64,000 nucleotides of DNA, taken from Dictyobacter alpinus. Its GTDB lineage: Bacteria; Chloroflexota; Ktedonobacteria; Ktedonobacterales; Ktedonobacteraceae. The position numbers were made by a program, and so were the translations under genes. Below are positions 8,115 to 17,048 of this stretch, in pieces. The stretch is taken from positions 4,526,001-4,590,000 of the forward strand of contig NZ_BIFT01000001.1 of assembly GCF_003967575.1 (NCBI RefSeq). Reading direction: 5' to 3'. Each line of letters begins with the position of its first letter. The stretch's first letter is position 1. Below the pieces are notes generated by a model, which was not told the DNA's origin, did no database searches, and saw only the letters and a program-made list of their open reading frames with translations.

Positions 8115-8726
8115 TTAGTGAGACGTGGCCGGTGTTATGTCGGGAGCGGGATAGGACAGATAGGGATGGAGACGCGCGCGTGGGGAGAGTTCGAAGGCGT
8201 TATAGGCCTGAGCCATCGCCGCGATGCAGGCGGCGGCATTAGATAGGATGCGTTCGCTGACAGGATTGAGCCCGTGCATCTCTACGACTGAATACATGAC
8301 CGAGATATCCATGCTTCCAACATAGGGTCGTATATCTCCAGATCCTAATGGTGAGACAAGCATTTTGGGGACACCCAGTGGTAGGCAACGCATGGCGGCG
8401 GTGGCGAGCCGTGATCCTCCACCTCCACCCAGGGCCAGGATGCCGTGGAGACGACCACGGGCGAAGAGTTCTACAATGGTTCTGGTTACTCCCTTTGCCA
8501 TCAGCGCGATCGCGGCATTTTGATCAACCGTAGCGAGTTGGGAAATATCAATATGGGCTGCACGAGCCACTACTTCACGTGAGATATCAGGGTGGATCGT
8601 GGGCTCACCTTTGATGCCAGCATCGACTAGCAGGACACGACAACTCTGCGCCACAACGCGCTCACGCACATACGCATACTCAGGTCCTCTGGTATCTAAC
8701 GTCCCAAGTAATACAACAGTCGTCAT
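8115..8726 (-). CDS. Tm-1-like / UPF0261 protein, N-terminal half only
   Basis: This 203-residue protein begins MTTVVLLGTLDTRGPEYAYV, the start of the UPF0261/Tm-1-like ATP-binding family. It contains the glycine-rich loop LALGGGGGSRLATAAMR and LVSPLGSGDIRPYVGSMDI. Full-length family members have about 400 residues with a second C-terminal TIM-barrel-like half. This one stops after the first domain, about 30 bp before the 93-bp repeat (7991-8083). It may be a 3'-truncated gene whose end was lost at the repeat, or a genuine one-domain version. The plant homologue Tm-1 is an inhibitor of viral replication; bacterial function is not established. Confidence 0.8.
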   Translation of the reverse strand: MTTVVLLGTLDTRGPEYAYVRERVVAQSCRVLLVDAGIKGEPTIHPDISREVVARAAHIDISQLATVDQNAAIALMAKGVTRTIVELFARGRLHGILALGGGGGSRLATAAMRCLPLGVPKMLVSPLGSGDIRPYVGSMDISVMYSVVEMHGLNPVSERILSNAAACIAAMAQAYNAFELSPRARLHPYLSYPAPDITPATSH

Positions 8727-9091
8727 TTGCGCACTTCCTTACTTTGTATCACACCTTGTTACCAACAAAGAACAGACCAGTAAGTGTTTGACATATCCCT
8801 GGAATGTAATAAGTATACAGCACATTATGTCAGTCCGCATAGTATCGCTTGATTTGGGGTAGCTTTTCTCTAAATAGATGATCATGTATATGATCATAGC
8901 AGGAATTGCCACGATGACCCGATTATCTATCTTGACAACATAAATCCTACAGCCATGAAATCATTCACATCATTGCTTGTCTCCAGGAGGCAGAGTGGCC
9001 AGCGGATAGCTATGCGCATTGTGAGATGACTTCATCTATTACCTTCGAACCATGGGAAACGTGGTTTGAGTAGAAAAGAGGATAGATAGTG
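8727..9091. promoter_or_regulatory. divergent regulatory region with a 20-bp inverted repeat
   Basis: There is no gene here. At 8878-8897, ATGATCAT-GTAT-ATGATCAT is a perfect 8-bp inverted repeat with a 4-bp spacer, a plausible operator for the GH28-like gene. Two TTGACA boxes (8788-8793 and 8932-8937) point right but have poor -10 partners. Confidence 0.4.
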
Positions 9092-10657
9092 ATGGGTAAC
9101 TCCAGAAAAAAACTGGCCTTGTTTGTGCTTGGACTTTTCATTGCCGGTCTGCTGGCGACAGTGGCTGCGTTGAATGTGCCCCGGTTACTGGCTCCGCAGG
9201 TGCATAAGCCAACTGTTGCGCCCAAGACAACGGGTACGCTTGCCGTGACGCCGCGTCAAGAGACCCAGAAAGATATGCTCTTTCCATATGATCAGACACC
9301 AGGAGCTGTCAGGAGCTCGATTAAAGTGATGGTGGATGGTCAGGAGGTTTTTGTTGAGAAGTATAAAGATGTGAACTATGCTCGTTTTGCTTTTCAGGGC
9401 ACGGCCAACATCGCAGTTACCTCTCCAGACGCGGCCAGCTACACCATCAGTCCCAAAAGTTATCAGATCCATCCTGCCGTTAAGCAGAATACCCTGACTT
9501 TTTCTATCGACCAGCCGCGCAAACTTATCCTGCAGGCGAATGGTGAGAAGCTGTTCATTTTTGCGGATGCGCCTGAGGAGAATGCGCCTGCGATCGGTGA
9601 TCATAATGTCCTTGATGTCACGAAGTATGCCACCGATCGCAGCGGTAACAAGCTACAGACCGAGCAGATCCAGCAGGCTATCGACGAAGCAGCCAAAACG
9701 CAAGGTATTGTCTACTTTCCCAAAGGCAAATATATTACCGGCACCCTGACCATGAAAAGCAATGTGTCCCTCTACCTGTCCAGTGGCGCGCTCCTCTCAG
9801 GGAGTGGCAAAGCGCAAGATACCCATGATCATTTCCTACTCTTCCGGGATGTCCAGAATGTCAAACTCTATGGTCGTGGCACCATAGATCTGCGCGGCAT
9901 GGAGCTACGTCGGTCAGGTGGCTCAGAAGGACGCGTCAAGATTATTCGCACCATCAATGCCAAAGATATCGTGCTACAGGACCTGATCCTGCGTGACTCA
10001 GGATCCTGGACAGTGCATCTGGTGGCTTCAGATGGGGTGAAGATCAATGACCTGAAACTCCTGAATGATGCCGATAACACCAATAATGACGGCATCGATC
10101 CCGATGGTTCGCGTAACGTAACCATCGATGGAGCCTTCATCTATACCACTGATGACTGCTTCGCCATCAAGACCAGTGGCGCCTTCCACATGATCCGACC
10201 GACCCAACATATCCTGATCCAAAACGCCGTTTGCTACACCAAAAAGTCCGCCTTGAAAGTTGGTACCGAGACCAAAGATACGCTCTCCGATATCACGTTT
10301 TCCCACAACAACGTCGTGCACGCCGATCGCGTGATCGCCCTCTATATGGCCGACGGCAACACCATGGAAAACATCACCTATAGCAACAACTGGTCCGAAA
10401 GCGTCGGAGGTAACTCCAAGCAACGCCTGATCGACATCGCCATCACCAACCGCTCAGGCATCGGACTGATCAAGAACGTCGAGATCTCCAACTTTACCGC
10501 CTATGAGGCCAGCAATAATCCCTCAGTCATCCAGGGTATGGACGACCATATCGTTAACGTCACCTTCAAACACCTCGATATTGCCGGACAACTCAAAGAC
10601 AACCTATCCGCCGCCATGATCAAAAGCTCAAACGCCAACATAATCTTTACCCCATAG
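9092..10657 (+). CDS. secreted GH28-like (polygalacturonase/dextranase-fold) enzyme
   Basis: This 521-residue protein has an N-terminal membrane anchor or signal (LALFVLGLFIAGLLATVAA). A beta-sandwich-like region (about 60-165) is followed by a right-handed beta-helix (about 175-521). The helix starts with the pectate-lyase-fold entry sequence IQQAIDEAAKTQGIVYFPKG. The acidic triad of clan GH-N is visible as NNDGIDPDGS and TTDDCFAIKTSG. GH28 acts on galacturonans; GH49 dextranases and isopullulanases share the sandwich-plus-helix layout, so alpha-glucan or pectin are both possible. ATG 9092 is chosen over GTG 9089 because AGAGG lies 11 bases upstream. The promoter region carries an ATGATCAT inverted repeat. 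Confidence 0.82.
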   Translation: MGNSRKKLALFVLGLFIAGLLATVAALNVPRLLAPQVHKPTVAPKTTGTLAVTPRQETQKDMLFPYDQTPGAVRSSIKVMVDGQEVFVEKYKDVNYARFAFQGTANIAVTSPDAASYTISPKSYQIHPAVKQNTLTFSIDQPRKLILQANGEKLFIFADAPEENAPAIGDHNVLDVTKYATDRSGNKLQTEQIQQAIDEAAKTQGIVYFPKGKYITGTLTMKSNVSLYLSSGALLSGSGKAQDTHDHFLLFRDVQNVKLYGRGTIDLRGMELRRSGGSEGRVKIIRTINAKDIVLQDLILRDSGSWTVHLVASDGVKINDLKLLNDADNTNNDGIDPDGSRNVTIDGAFIYTTDDCFAIKTSGAFHMIRPTQHILIQNAVCYTKKSALKVGTETKDTLSDITFSHNNVVHADRVIALYMADGNTMENITYSNNWSESVGGNSKQRLIDIAITNRSGIGLIKNVEISNFTAYEASNNPSVIQGMDDHIVNVTFKHLDIAGQLKDNLSAAMIKSSNANIIFTP

Positions 10658-10679
10658 CTCCCATTGCGTGCGAAAAGAG

Positions 10680-10894
10680 GGTTGGGTCCCAGTGGCCCAC
10701 CCCCTTTGTTGAAGGTGTGGGGACAGGCATCCCAGCGACCTACCCTTCCTTTTGTGGAAAGTGTGGGGATAGGCACCCCAGCGGCCCACCCTTCCTTTTG
10801 TTGAAGGTGTGGGGACAGGCATCCCAGCGACCTACCCTTCCTTTTGTGGAAAGTGTGGGGATAGGCACCCCAGCGGCCCACCCCCTTTGTTGTA
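10680..10894 (+). repeat. 92-bp tandem repeat array
   Basis: The unit starting GAAGGTGTGGGGACAGGCAT at 10711 recurs at 10803, a period of 92 bp. Each unit has two related half-units of about 46 bp (GGGGACAGGCATCCCAGC and GGGGATAGGCACCCCAGC). A partial half-unit leads in at 10680. Units are nearly identical, implying recent duplication. It directly follows the GH28-like stop codon. Confidence 0.9.
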
Positions 10895-10940
10895 TGTGTG
10901 AGTCTGGGCGCCCGCAGGCGCCCAGACTCACACATACAAC
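10889..10940. terminator. 24-bp-stem hairpin, terminator-like
   Basis: Arms 10889-10912 and 10917-10940 are exact complements (GTTGTATGTGTGAGTCTGGG on the left). A second short hairpin GGCGCC-GCA-GGCGCC follows. It marks the end of the tandem array and of the GH28-like transcription unit. No T-run is present. Confidence 0.55.
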
Positions 10941-11181
10941 CCACAAACCGGCGCCGCAGGCGCCAGAGAGAAGCATTAAAGAACAACACAGCAACAATAG
11001 TCTCTATTGTTGCGTGTATGAAGTTTCTTTTGTAGAATAATATAAATTAATTCAAATTTTCAAAAAATATCTTATTTAACTCCATGTGCAACTTTTTCAT
11101 GAACAACTTTGTGCGCGGGACAACTGAGAGGCTATCTGTACATGCAGTTATGTATATTTTAAGTCTGTAGAGGACATCTGT

Positions 11182-12114
11182 GTGGAAAAAGAAACGGTAG
11201 AGATAGAGACTACGGTAGTGACGGCAACCTATATAGAGATGCCAAAGGAGGAGGAGCAGCGGGGAGCAGAACTGGATGAAATTATATTTTTCTCAATTTT
11301 TATGGCACTGGGCTCATTTGTCATTTATGTGCTGCTCGCCTGCATCGAGGCCTTGAGCCGCCTGTGGAATCCTTTAAGTATTGCTTGCTATGGATTTCTG
11401 CTACTACTGGCCTCCTTTATCATGTATGTCTATCTGATGGAGGGAGAGTTTACAAAGAAGGAGAATGCGCCATTCCATCTTTCAATGACGTTACTGGGTG
11501 TCATCGTAACCCTGGTCTCGTTTTCGCAGGTTTGCCGCCACGTGGCCATCGAGTTTGGCGGCTTCGCGGCTCATCAGAATGGCTACTGGCACTGGCTCCG
11601 TTTTGGTCTGGCCCATATGCTGGATTCCTCGCTCTTCAATATGCCAAGTAGCTATGATTGGAGCATCTCAGAGATCGAGCCAACGACCGTGTGGACGCGG
11701 ACACTGGTCTTTTTATTTGATCTCTGTACGCAGGTCTTCATTGTTGCGGTCGTCCTGCAACGTCTACAGGTGACGCGCAAGCAATGGGGGAAGCGCAAGG
11801 CTACAAAGAGAATCCAGTATGGGACATTTCTATTGTCACATGCGAAAACCTGGATTCTGATTGTAACCTGGGGATTACCGTTGATCTTTTTCCTGGGGGT
11901 GATTGTGCACGATGGCTTTTCCTGGCTGGGTGCCTGGACCGCTATGACCGTTAGTTTGCCAGTCTGTCTGGCCTGCTGGCTGATCTGGTATAGTCTGATG
12001 GCGCTCACGTTGCGCGGGAAACGCAATAAACTGCTGGCATTATCTGTCATCCTTATTAGTGCAGGCCTCTTAAGCATGACCCTGCCACGTTTTATCGCTT
12101 TTCTTGCTCCATAG
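11182..12114 (+). CDS. seven-helix integral membrane protein of unknown function
   Basis: This is a 310-residue protein with GTG start at 11182 and AGAGGA upstream. The N-terminus is an acidic cytosolic stretch (EETVEIET-like, ending KEEEQRGAELDE). About seven hydrophobic helices follow, for example IFMALGSFVIYVLLACIEAL, LLLLASFIMYVYLM, WILIVTWGLPLIFFLG and LACWLIWYSLMALTL. A basic loop (RKQWGKRKATKR) between helices 4 and 5 suggests a cytosolic side. I recognise no catalytic motif and no family. It stands alone between the tandem array and a convergent YceI gene. Confidence 0.7.
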   Translation: MEKETVEIETTVVTATYIEMPKEEEQRGAELDEIIFFSIFMALGSFVIYVLLACIEALSRLWNPLSIACYGFLLLLASFIMYVYLMEGEFTKKENAPFHLSMTLLGVIVTLVSFSQVCRHVAIEFGGFAAHQNGYWHWLRFGLAHMLDSSLFNMPSSYDWSISEIEPTTVWTRTLVFLFDLCTQVFIVAVVLQRLQVTRKQWGKRKATKRIQYGTFLLSHAKTWILIVTWGLPLIFFLGVIVHDGFSWLGAWTAMTVSLPVCLACWLIWYSLMALTLRGKRNKLLALSVILISAGLLSMTLPRFIAFLAP

Positions 12115-12142
12115 TACTCCAAGAAGCTCATCAGGAAGAATG

Positions 12143-12670
12143 TTAGAGCATCTGGATGGCCTCGATATGGATCTCGATAATCGTTTCATTTCCTATAGCT
12201 GCGATTCCATCTGTGATCAGGCGGTTAAAGCCCATGCCAAAGTCTCGACGATCAATCTTTGTCGTGGCTGAAATACCGATACGCCAGGCATTTGTCAGGG
12301 GATCGCGGTTCGTGCCGGTATAGGTTACCTGGAACGTAATTGGCCGTGTCACGCCATGCATTGAGAAGAGCCCTTCCATATAGCAGCGTGTTTGATCCAC
12401 GAGCCGCATCTGTGTGCTCTCAAAAGAAATAGTTGGATATTTCGCCACATCAAAAAAATCGGCTGACCGTAAGTGTGCATCGCGTTGTGAGGCACCCGTA
12501 TAAATACTCTCAGTCTTCACCGCCGCCTGCACCGTTGTTTTCTCTGGTGTATTCGCGTCCAGTTGGATCGTCCCATGCATCTCTGAGAAACGCCCTTTGA
12601 CAATACTAATCTTCAAATGCTGTACCCTGAATTCAACCAGACTATGTAAAGGATCAATCGTAAAAAGCAT
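12143..12670 (-). CDS. YceI-family protein
   Basis: This 175-residue protein shows the YceI lipocalin-like pattern: FTIDPLHSLVEFRVQHLKIS near the start, KGRFSEMHGTIQLD, then DVAKYPTISFESTQM and FSMHGVTRPITFQVTY. Family members bind polyisoprenoid-like ligands and are often linked to stress. There is no signal peptide, so it appears cytosolic. Start choice: ATG 12670 has GGGAG close upstream; the longer frame has none. The 353-bp gap behind it (12671-13023) holds a GGGTCT-TTTT-AGACCC hairpin at 12841-12856 and the terminators listed separately. Confidence 0.88.
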   Translation of the reverse strand: MLFTIDPLHSLVEFRVQHLKISIVKGRFSEMHGTIQLDANTPEKTTVQAAVKTESIYTGASQRDAHLRSADFFDVAKYPTISFESTQMRLVDQTRCYMEGLFSMHGVTRPITFQVTYTGTNRDPLTNAWRIGISATTKIDRRDFGMGFNRLITDGIAAIGNETIIEIHIEAIQML

Positions 12671-12896
12671 TAGCAAGCTCCCTGAAGTTGGCACATAATC
12701 ATTTTATTCGTTGTCTTTCATTTGTATCCCTTGACCATAACAGTAAAGTGGCTGCCAACTTGAATACATTACTCAATAATATAGTAGCAGCCTCCTTGCT
12801 TTCAGGTGATCTGTCATTAGACGCTAGAAAAGCCATAAAAGGGTCTTTTTAGACCCGAAAATCCTGCTGGTTTGTTGTTACTGCGACACTCAAACG

Positions 12897-12952
12897 TTTT
12901 TTATACGCTGTTGGATGATGCGCATTGCGATTATCCAACAGCGTATAAAAAA
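12897..12952. repeat. 20-bp-stem inverted repeat
   Basis: Arms 12897-12916 (TTTTTTATACGCTGTTGGAT) and 12933-12952 are exact complements around a 16-nt loop. It directly abuts the RRM-gene terminator, so the two hairpins form a double stop. Confidence 0.7.
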
Positions 12953-12982
12953 AGAGGGTTAACCAACAGGCTAACCCTCTTT
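12951..12982 (-). terminator. Rho-independent terminator of the RRM gene
   Basis: AAAGAGGGTTA at 12951-12961 pairs with TAACCCTCTTT at 12972-12982. Read on the minus strand it ends in a T-run. It lies about 40 bp after the RRM stop codon. T-runs flank both sides, so it could work in both directions. Confidence 0.8.
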
Positions 12983-13023
12983 TTTGTATCTTTGATACGC
13001 TTTATCCTACCTGGCGGTAGAAT

Positions 13024-13326
13024 TTAGTAGCGGCTATTGCGTGAATAGTTGTCTCGGCTCTGGAAACCACGATTGTTACTTGCCTGGCGCTCACGTGCCT
13101 CGTTAACAATAATCGTACGATTTCCCAGCAAGGTTCCATTCAACTGTGAGATAGCGGCCTGAGCCTCCCCATCGGAAGCCATTTCGACAAAGCCAAAACC
13201 TTTACTGCGACCAGTATCACGATCGGTAATAACCGAAGCCTGTGTGACTTCGCCTACCTGTGCAAAAAGATCGCCAAGGTCCTGCTCTGTTGTCTGATAG
13301 GGGAGTCCCCCAACATATAATCTCAT
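13024..13326 (-). CDS. single-RRM RNA-binding protein
   Basis: This 100-residue protein is one RNA-recognition motif with RNP2 (LYVGGL) and RNP1 (KGFGFVEM), followed by a short Asn/Arg/Ser-rich tail (SNNRGFQSRDNYSRNSRY). It resembles the cyanobacterial Rbp and other bacterial RRM proteins, which bind RNA and are often cold-responsive. Start choice: ATG 13326 is preceded by AGGAG at a good distance; the upstream ATG at 13350 would add eight untypical residues. It has its own strong terminator, so it is monocistronic. Confidence 0.92.
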   Translation of the reverse strand: MRLYVGGLPYQTTEQDLGDLFAQVGEVTQASVITDRDTGRSKGFGFVEMASDGEAQAAISQLNGTLLGNRTIIVNEARERQASNNRGFQSRDNYSRNSRY

Positions 13327-13515
13327 GTGTTTATACTCCTGTGCGAACATCTCTCAAACATTGAAGCCCGGAGAAACCATTTCCCACAGAAGCAATCCAA
13401 TTTCTTTTTGATGTCATACACTTATATTAACATGGACCACCAACTGTTTATTCCCATTATTTCAAATTCTCAATAAATTCGAAAAACTCGCCTTGAAATT
13501 CATCAAAAAGCTTTC

Positions 13516-13656
13516 TCATAACTTATCGATAAACATCAAGTGCGGGGGTGTCATGCATTTTTCTGCAACGGCCTGCATACCATCATAGACAAGCTCAGGG
13601 ATGTTCACATAGGGTGAGGAGACGGGGATCATGATCGTAAACAGGTGCTTTGACAT
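13516..13656 (-). CDS. possible 46-residue small protein
   Basis: ATG 13656 with GGAG about ten bases upstream opens a 46-codon frame (MSKHLFTIMIPVSSPYVNIP, ending PPHLMFIDKL). I recognise no family. A longer frame from 13992 exists but overlaps the phosphotransferase start and looks like a shadow. Support is the ribosome site and plausible composition only. Confidence 0.3.
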   Translation of the reverse strand: MSKHLFTIMIPVSSPYVNIPELVYDGMQAVAEKCMTPPHLMFIDKL

Positions 13657-13878
13657 GGGTTGCTGTCTCCTCGCCTCACGTGAACGTCCCTCATCATGAT
13701 CATGCTGGGGATGACATATCGCGATGTGAGATATATGAGGGGATGGGTCCCTGGTCCATGGCTGCTCTTGCAAAAAATGCATGGCACCCTCAAGTGCGCT
13801 TTCGATTGACGATAGCGTCATACATGCATAAAATAGGAAGGAATTTATTATTGCGCATATAAATATGGAGGCCAGAAT

Positions 13879-14964
13879 ATGACCCCAGACGAGTTGACTA
13901 CGCTGCTTTACCAGGCAGGCGTTCTTCAGGATGGACGTGCGGTTGAGGTACAGGTGACTGAGAACGAGGCGTTTAATTCGCATGTCCAGCATCTTGTGGT
14001 GACGTATTCAATGGATACTATGCCACAGTTACCGTCGGCCCTGGTTGTTAAGAGGAATGTGCAGGCGGATTGGGGAAGGGAGGATGGTCGTCGGGAGGTG
14101 GAATTTTATCGGTTGATTGATCGGCAGGCTGAGCGATTGCCGATGCTCATTCCACATTTTGTTGCTGAATATGATCAGGCTACTGAAAATTCCGTGCTCC
14201 TTCTACAGGACCTCAGTGCTACCCATCAACCTCCCATCACCCGCCAGCAACAGATCTATGGCTCGTATATGCCTGACGAGGCTCTATTGGGTCAGATTGT
14301 GGAAACTCTGGCGGCCTTCCATGCGACCTGGTGGGACGATCCGCAGCTAGGAACTTATCCTCTTGTGCTGGATACTATTTTTCAGGATGAAGGACATTTC
14401 CGTGCGTATTGTCAGGAATGTCAGCAAAACTGGCAGTCCTTGCTTACCGCTGAAGAAAATTGGTTACCACTCGATGTCGTTCACGATATCAATGAGATTC
14501 AGCGCTTACTGCCAGCGCTGTGGGAACGCTCTCTTTCACACCGCTTTCCAGGCAGGCAGCATTTGACCGTGACCCATAACGATGCCTATTTAGCGAATTT
14601 TCTGGTGCCGCGAACCGGACAGGCGGGTTCCATTTATCTGCTGGATTGGCAATCTCCCTATGCTGGCATTGGGGCATATGACCTGGTCATCATGTGTGCC
14701 TCTTTTTGGACATCGGCCCAGCGCCACGAAAACGATCGGGAAATAAACCTGCTACGTCGATATTTTACGACGCTACAGGCATCCGGCATCATCGACTATA
14801 GCTGGGATCAACTGCTTGAAGATTATCGTTTGATGATCCTGGTCTTTCTACAAGTGGCTATCTGGGACCAGACAAACGGTTCATCTCGTAGCTACTGGTG
14901 GCCCAAACTTCAGTGCTTGCTCAATGCTGCCCGTGATCTAGATAGCTTGAGCCTGCTCAGGTAG
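13879..14964 (+). CDS. aminoglycoside-phosphotransferase-fold kinase
   Basis: This 361-residue protein has the APH/ecdysteroid-kinase-like catalytic loop THNDAYLANFL (HxDxxxxN) and the metal-binding motif LLDWQSPYAG. An N-lobe segment ALVVKRN supplies the ATP lysine. Such proteins phosphorylate small molecules (antibiotics, sterols, choline-like alcohols). Low-copy chromosomal members in soil bacteria usually have unknown substrates, so resistance should not be assumed. GGAGG lies ten bases before ATG 13879. No operon partner is evident. Confidence 0.85.
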   Translation: MTPDELTTLLYQAGVLQDGRAVEVQVTENEAFNSHVQHLVVTYSMDTMPQLPSALVVKRNVQADWGREDGRREVEFYRLIDRQAERLPMLIPHFVAEYDQATENSVLLLQDLSATHQPPITRQQQIYGSYMPDEALLGQIVETLAAFHATWWDDPQLGTYPLVLDTIFQDEGHFRAYCQECQQNWQSLLTAEENWLPLDVVHDINEIQRLLPALWERSLSHRFPGRQHLTVTHNDAYLANFLVPRTGQAGSIYLLDWQSPYAGIGAYDLVIMCASFWTSAQRHENDREINLLRRYFTTLQASGIIDYSWDQLLEDYRLMILVFLQVAIWDQTNGSSRSYWWPKLQCLLNAARDLDSLSLLR

Positions 14965-15034
14965 AAAATAGCATGCTGCGCCTGGATAACGTGCAATCCA
15001 GCTACAAACTATCCAGGCCATTGTGCATGGCAGA

Positions 15035-15793
15035 TCAGTGCTGACAGATGAAGCGCATGGCTGCAAAGGCGATATTTCCTGTGCCGCCATCCGGTTTAGC
15101 TGTGACACGTACCTTAGCCGGGTCGCCATCTACATTCAAGGTGGTGGCTATCGAGAACCATCCTACGCGTGTTGTATCCTGATTTATATCATGACCGGGC
15201 CAGCCGAGCCATGTATTATCACGCCAGAAGTCATACCGTGTACTCGTACTGGACGCTTTATCCCCTTTGGGCATCCAGGCGTCAACCTGGCAACTCGTCA
15301 CATATGATGTCACTGGATGTTTAATGATCCAGGTCGCCTGGGCACCTGAATCTTCTGACCAATAATGAAATCCTGCCATGACCTTTATACAACTGCCAAC
15401 ATTGCCATCGGTTGATTGGTTGCCGCCCATATCTGGCTGCTGGGATTGTGGCGCGCATTCAGTATCCAACCATGGGGCTGGATCATTTGAGGTTGGTGAT
15501 GGCATGGAAGTAGTATTGATGAGCGGGTTTGTGGCTGAATGTGGCGCCATGGAGATAAGGGGCGCAGGTGTTTTAGTAGGGGTGCTGCTATGGTTGGCGG
15601 CAGGTATAGCTGTGTTATAGGATGCATATCCAAATACGATGGCAAATACGATGCCAATCAAGATGAATGCCAGCCGTTTCTTCTTTTGTGCTGAATGCTT
15701 CACGAAGGCTGTGATTACTTCAAATGTTTTAATGATGCTATAGAAAAGGGTAAGGCCAGCACCGATCGCCAGCACTAAACTTTGTATGCTCAT
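15035..15793 (-). CDS. membrane-anchored exoprotein, unknown family
   Basis: This is a 252-residue protein. Two hydrophobic segments near the N-terminus (LVLAIGAGLTLFYSIIKTF and LAFILIGIVFAIVFGYASYN) are separated by a basic loop (KHSAQKKKR). A Ser/Thr/Pro-rich spacer and a probable extracellular domain of about 115 residues follow. That domain holds two Cys and many Trp/Asp (HYWSEDSGAQATWIIKHPVT, WLGWPGHDINQDT). The domain looks beta-rich, perhaps a ligand-binding module, but I cannot name a family. Confidence 0.65.
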   Translation of the reverse strand: MSIQSLVLAIGAGLTLFYSIIKTFEVITAFVKHSAQKKKRLAFILIGIVFAIVFGYASYNTAIPAANHSSTPTKTPAPLISMAPHSATNPLINTTSMPSPTSNDPAPWLDTECAPQSQQPDMGGNQSTDGNVGSCIKVMAGFHYWSEDSGAQATWIIKHPVTSYVTSCQVDAWMPKGDKASSTSTRYDFWRDNTWLGWPGHDINQDTTRVGWFSIATTLNVDGDPAKVRVTAKPDGGTGNIAFAAMRFICQH

Positions 15794-15994
15794 TCAAGAT
15801 CTCCTATGTATGACCATCATTTTGATCTCACGCGCGCATATTCGATGTATATCTCCTCAGTACATATGGGATAAAGTGTCTTGAGCATGCTTGCTGTCTC
15901 GCTATCTTCCTGTAAAACACTTATCACGCTTTCAGAATTTATCCAGTCATATCTATTTCATCAACAAATCGTAGGGGAATAGGTAGAATATCTC

Positions 15995-16058
15995 ATATCT
16001 CATAAGCAAAAAAGCGTTGGATCTGATCAGATCCAACGCTTTTTTGCTTATGAGATAT
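15995..16058. terminator. 64-bp perfect palindrome between convergent/tandem ends
   Basis: Every base from 15995 to 16058 is self-complementary around ATCTGATCAGAT. It includes AAAAAAGCG and CGCTTTTTT segments that would give U-tracts in either transcript. It sits 24 bp after the MBL-fold gene's stop codon. With no loop spacer it can also extrude as a cruciform. Confidence 0.75.
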
Positions 16059-16081
16059 GGGATAAGATGAGCTATGATCAC

Positions 16082-16921
16082 TTAAGCAGTTTTACGCTGT
16101 ATTTCATCATAGACCAGTCCGATTGCGCCCGGAAAGCGCTCGTCATGGCCACGTGGGGCGATTCTTTGCATTTCGGCCGGAATCTTTGCGATAGCGGTCT
16201 CTTTGTCCCAACCATTGTCGATGGCGTTCGTTACCTGTTGATAGAGTTGCTTGATCCAGCTTTGCAGGTCATCGAGTGCCTGTGGGGTTTTGAATGGACC
16301 ATGGCCCGAGATGACATGTTCGGCCCCCAAATCTTTTAATGTGTCGAGTGCCGTAATCCAGGCAGCCGCGTTGCCGCCAGGAGGCATGGCTGGCACGATG
16401 TCGTTGAAGAGGAGGTCGCCTGCGAAGAGTGTCCTGGATTGTGGTAGCCAGGCTACACTATCGCTGGGACTATGGGCGATCCCGATGTAGATTAGTTGTA
16501 CTTCGATCTCTCCCACGAAGATGGTTACCCTATCCTGAAAGGTGAGGTTGGGTGGCGTAATGATTACGTCACCGAGCTGTTCGGCCATCTGTGGATTGTT
16601 CTTCTTCATGCCTTCCAGGGTGGCTGCGGCTGTCGTGAGCATGTTATCGCGTACACCCTGATGCGCGATAATGGTCGCATCGGCGAATGCCTGATTGCCA
16701 AAGACATGATCCAGATGGGGATGGGTATTAAATAAAGTTAGAGCTCTCTTCTGATCGCGTAGATTATTGACTGCAGCCCGTAATGGTGCAGCCTCGGCTA
16801 CGCTGATACCAGAATCGATTACCAGTACATCTCCACCCGCAGCGATGATGCCGCGATTGCAGATCCCGCCCGAGATAAATTGTACACCAGGGACGATATC
16901 CTGTTCGATAAATTCTGCCAT
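16082..16921 (-). CDS. MBL-fold metallo-hydrolase
   Basis: This 279-residue protein has the metallo-beta-lactamase-fold metal motif THPHLDHVFGN (HxHxDH), then AGDLLFNDIVPAMPPGG and VISGHGPFKT as further ligand regions. No rhodanese or nuclease domain is attached. It belongs to the glyoxalase-II/quinoprotein-relay-like branch of hydrolases. The N-terminal sequence (GVQFISGGICNRGIIAAGGD) fits this, and no substrate can be named. It stands alone, bounded downstream by the 64-bp palindrome. Confidence 0.88.
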   Translation of the reverse strand: MAEFIEQDIVPGVQFISGGICNRGIIAAGGDVLVIDSGISVAEAAPLRAAVNNLRDQKRALTLFNTHPHLDHVFGNQAFADATIIAHQGVRDNMLTTAAATLEGMKKNNPQMAEQLGDVIITPPNLTFQDRVTIFVGEIEVQLIYIGIAHSPSDSVAWLPQSRTLFAGDLLFNDIVPAMPPGGNAAAWITALDTLKDLGAEHVISGHGPFKTPQALDDLQSWIKQLYQQVTNAIDNGWDKETAIAKIPAEMQRIAPRGHDERFPGAIGLVYDEIQRKTA

Positions 16922-17048
16922 AAGATTTTTCTCTTTCCACTAAATGAACATGTTCTGCTGCTAAAGGTAGTGGATTGAACCTTGCATCTATCATCCACCA
17001 CCTTTAACTGGATGTTTTCAATCAGCGCTCTGGGTAGCTGTGCCGCGC

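Noticed and set aside
13657..13992. N-terminal extension of the small frame at 13516-13656
   Set aside because: It overlaps the start of the APH-type kinase gene and contains no ribosome site or recognisable domain.
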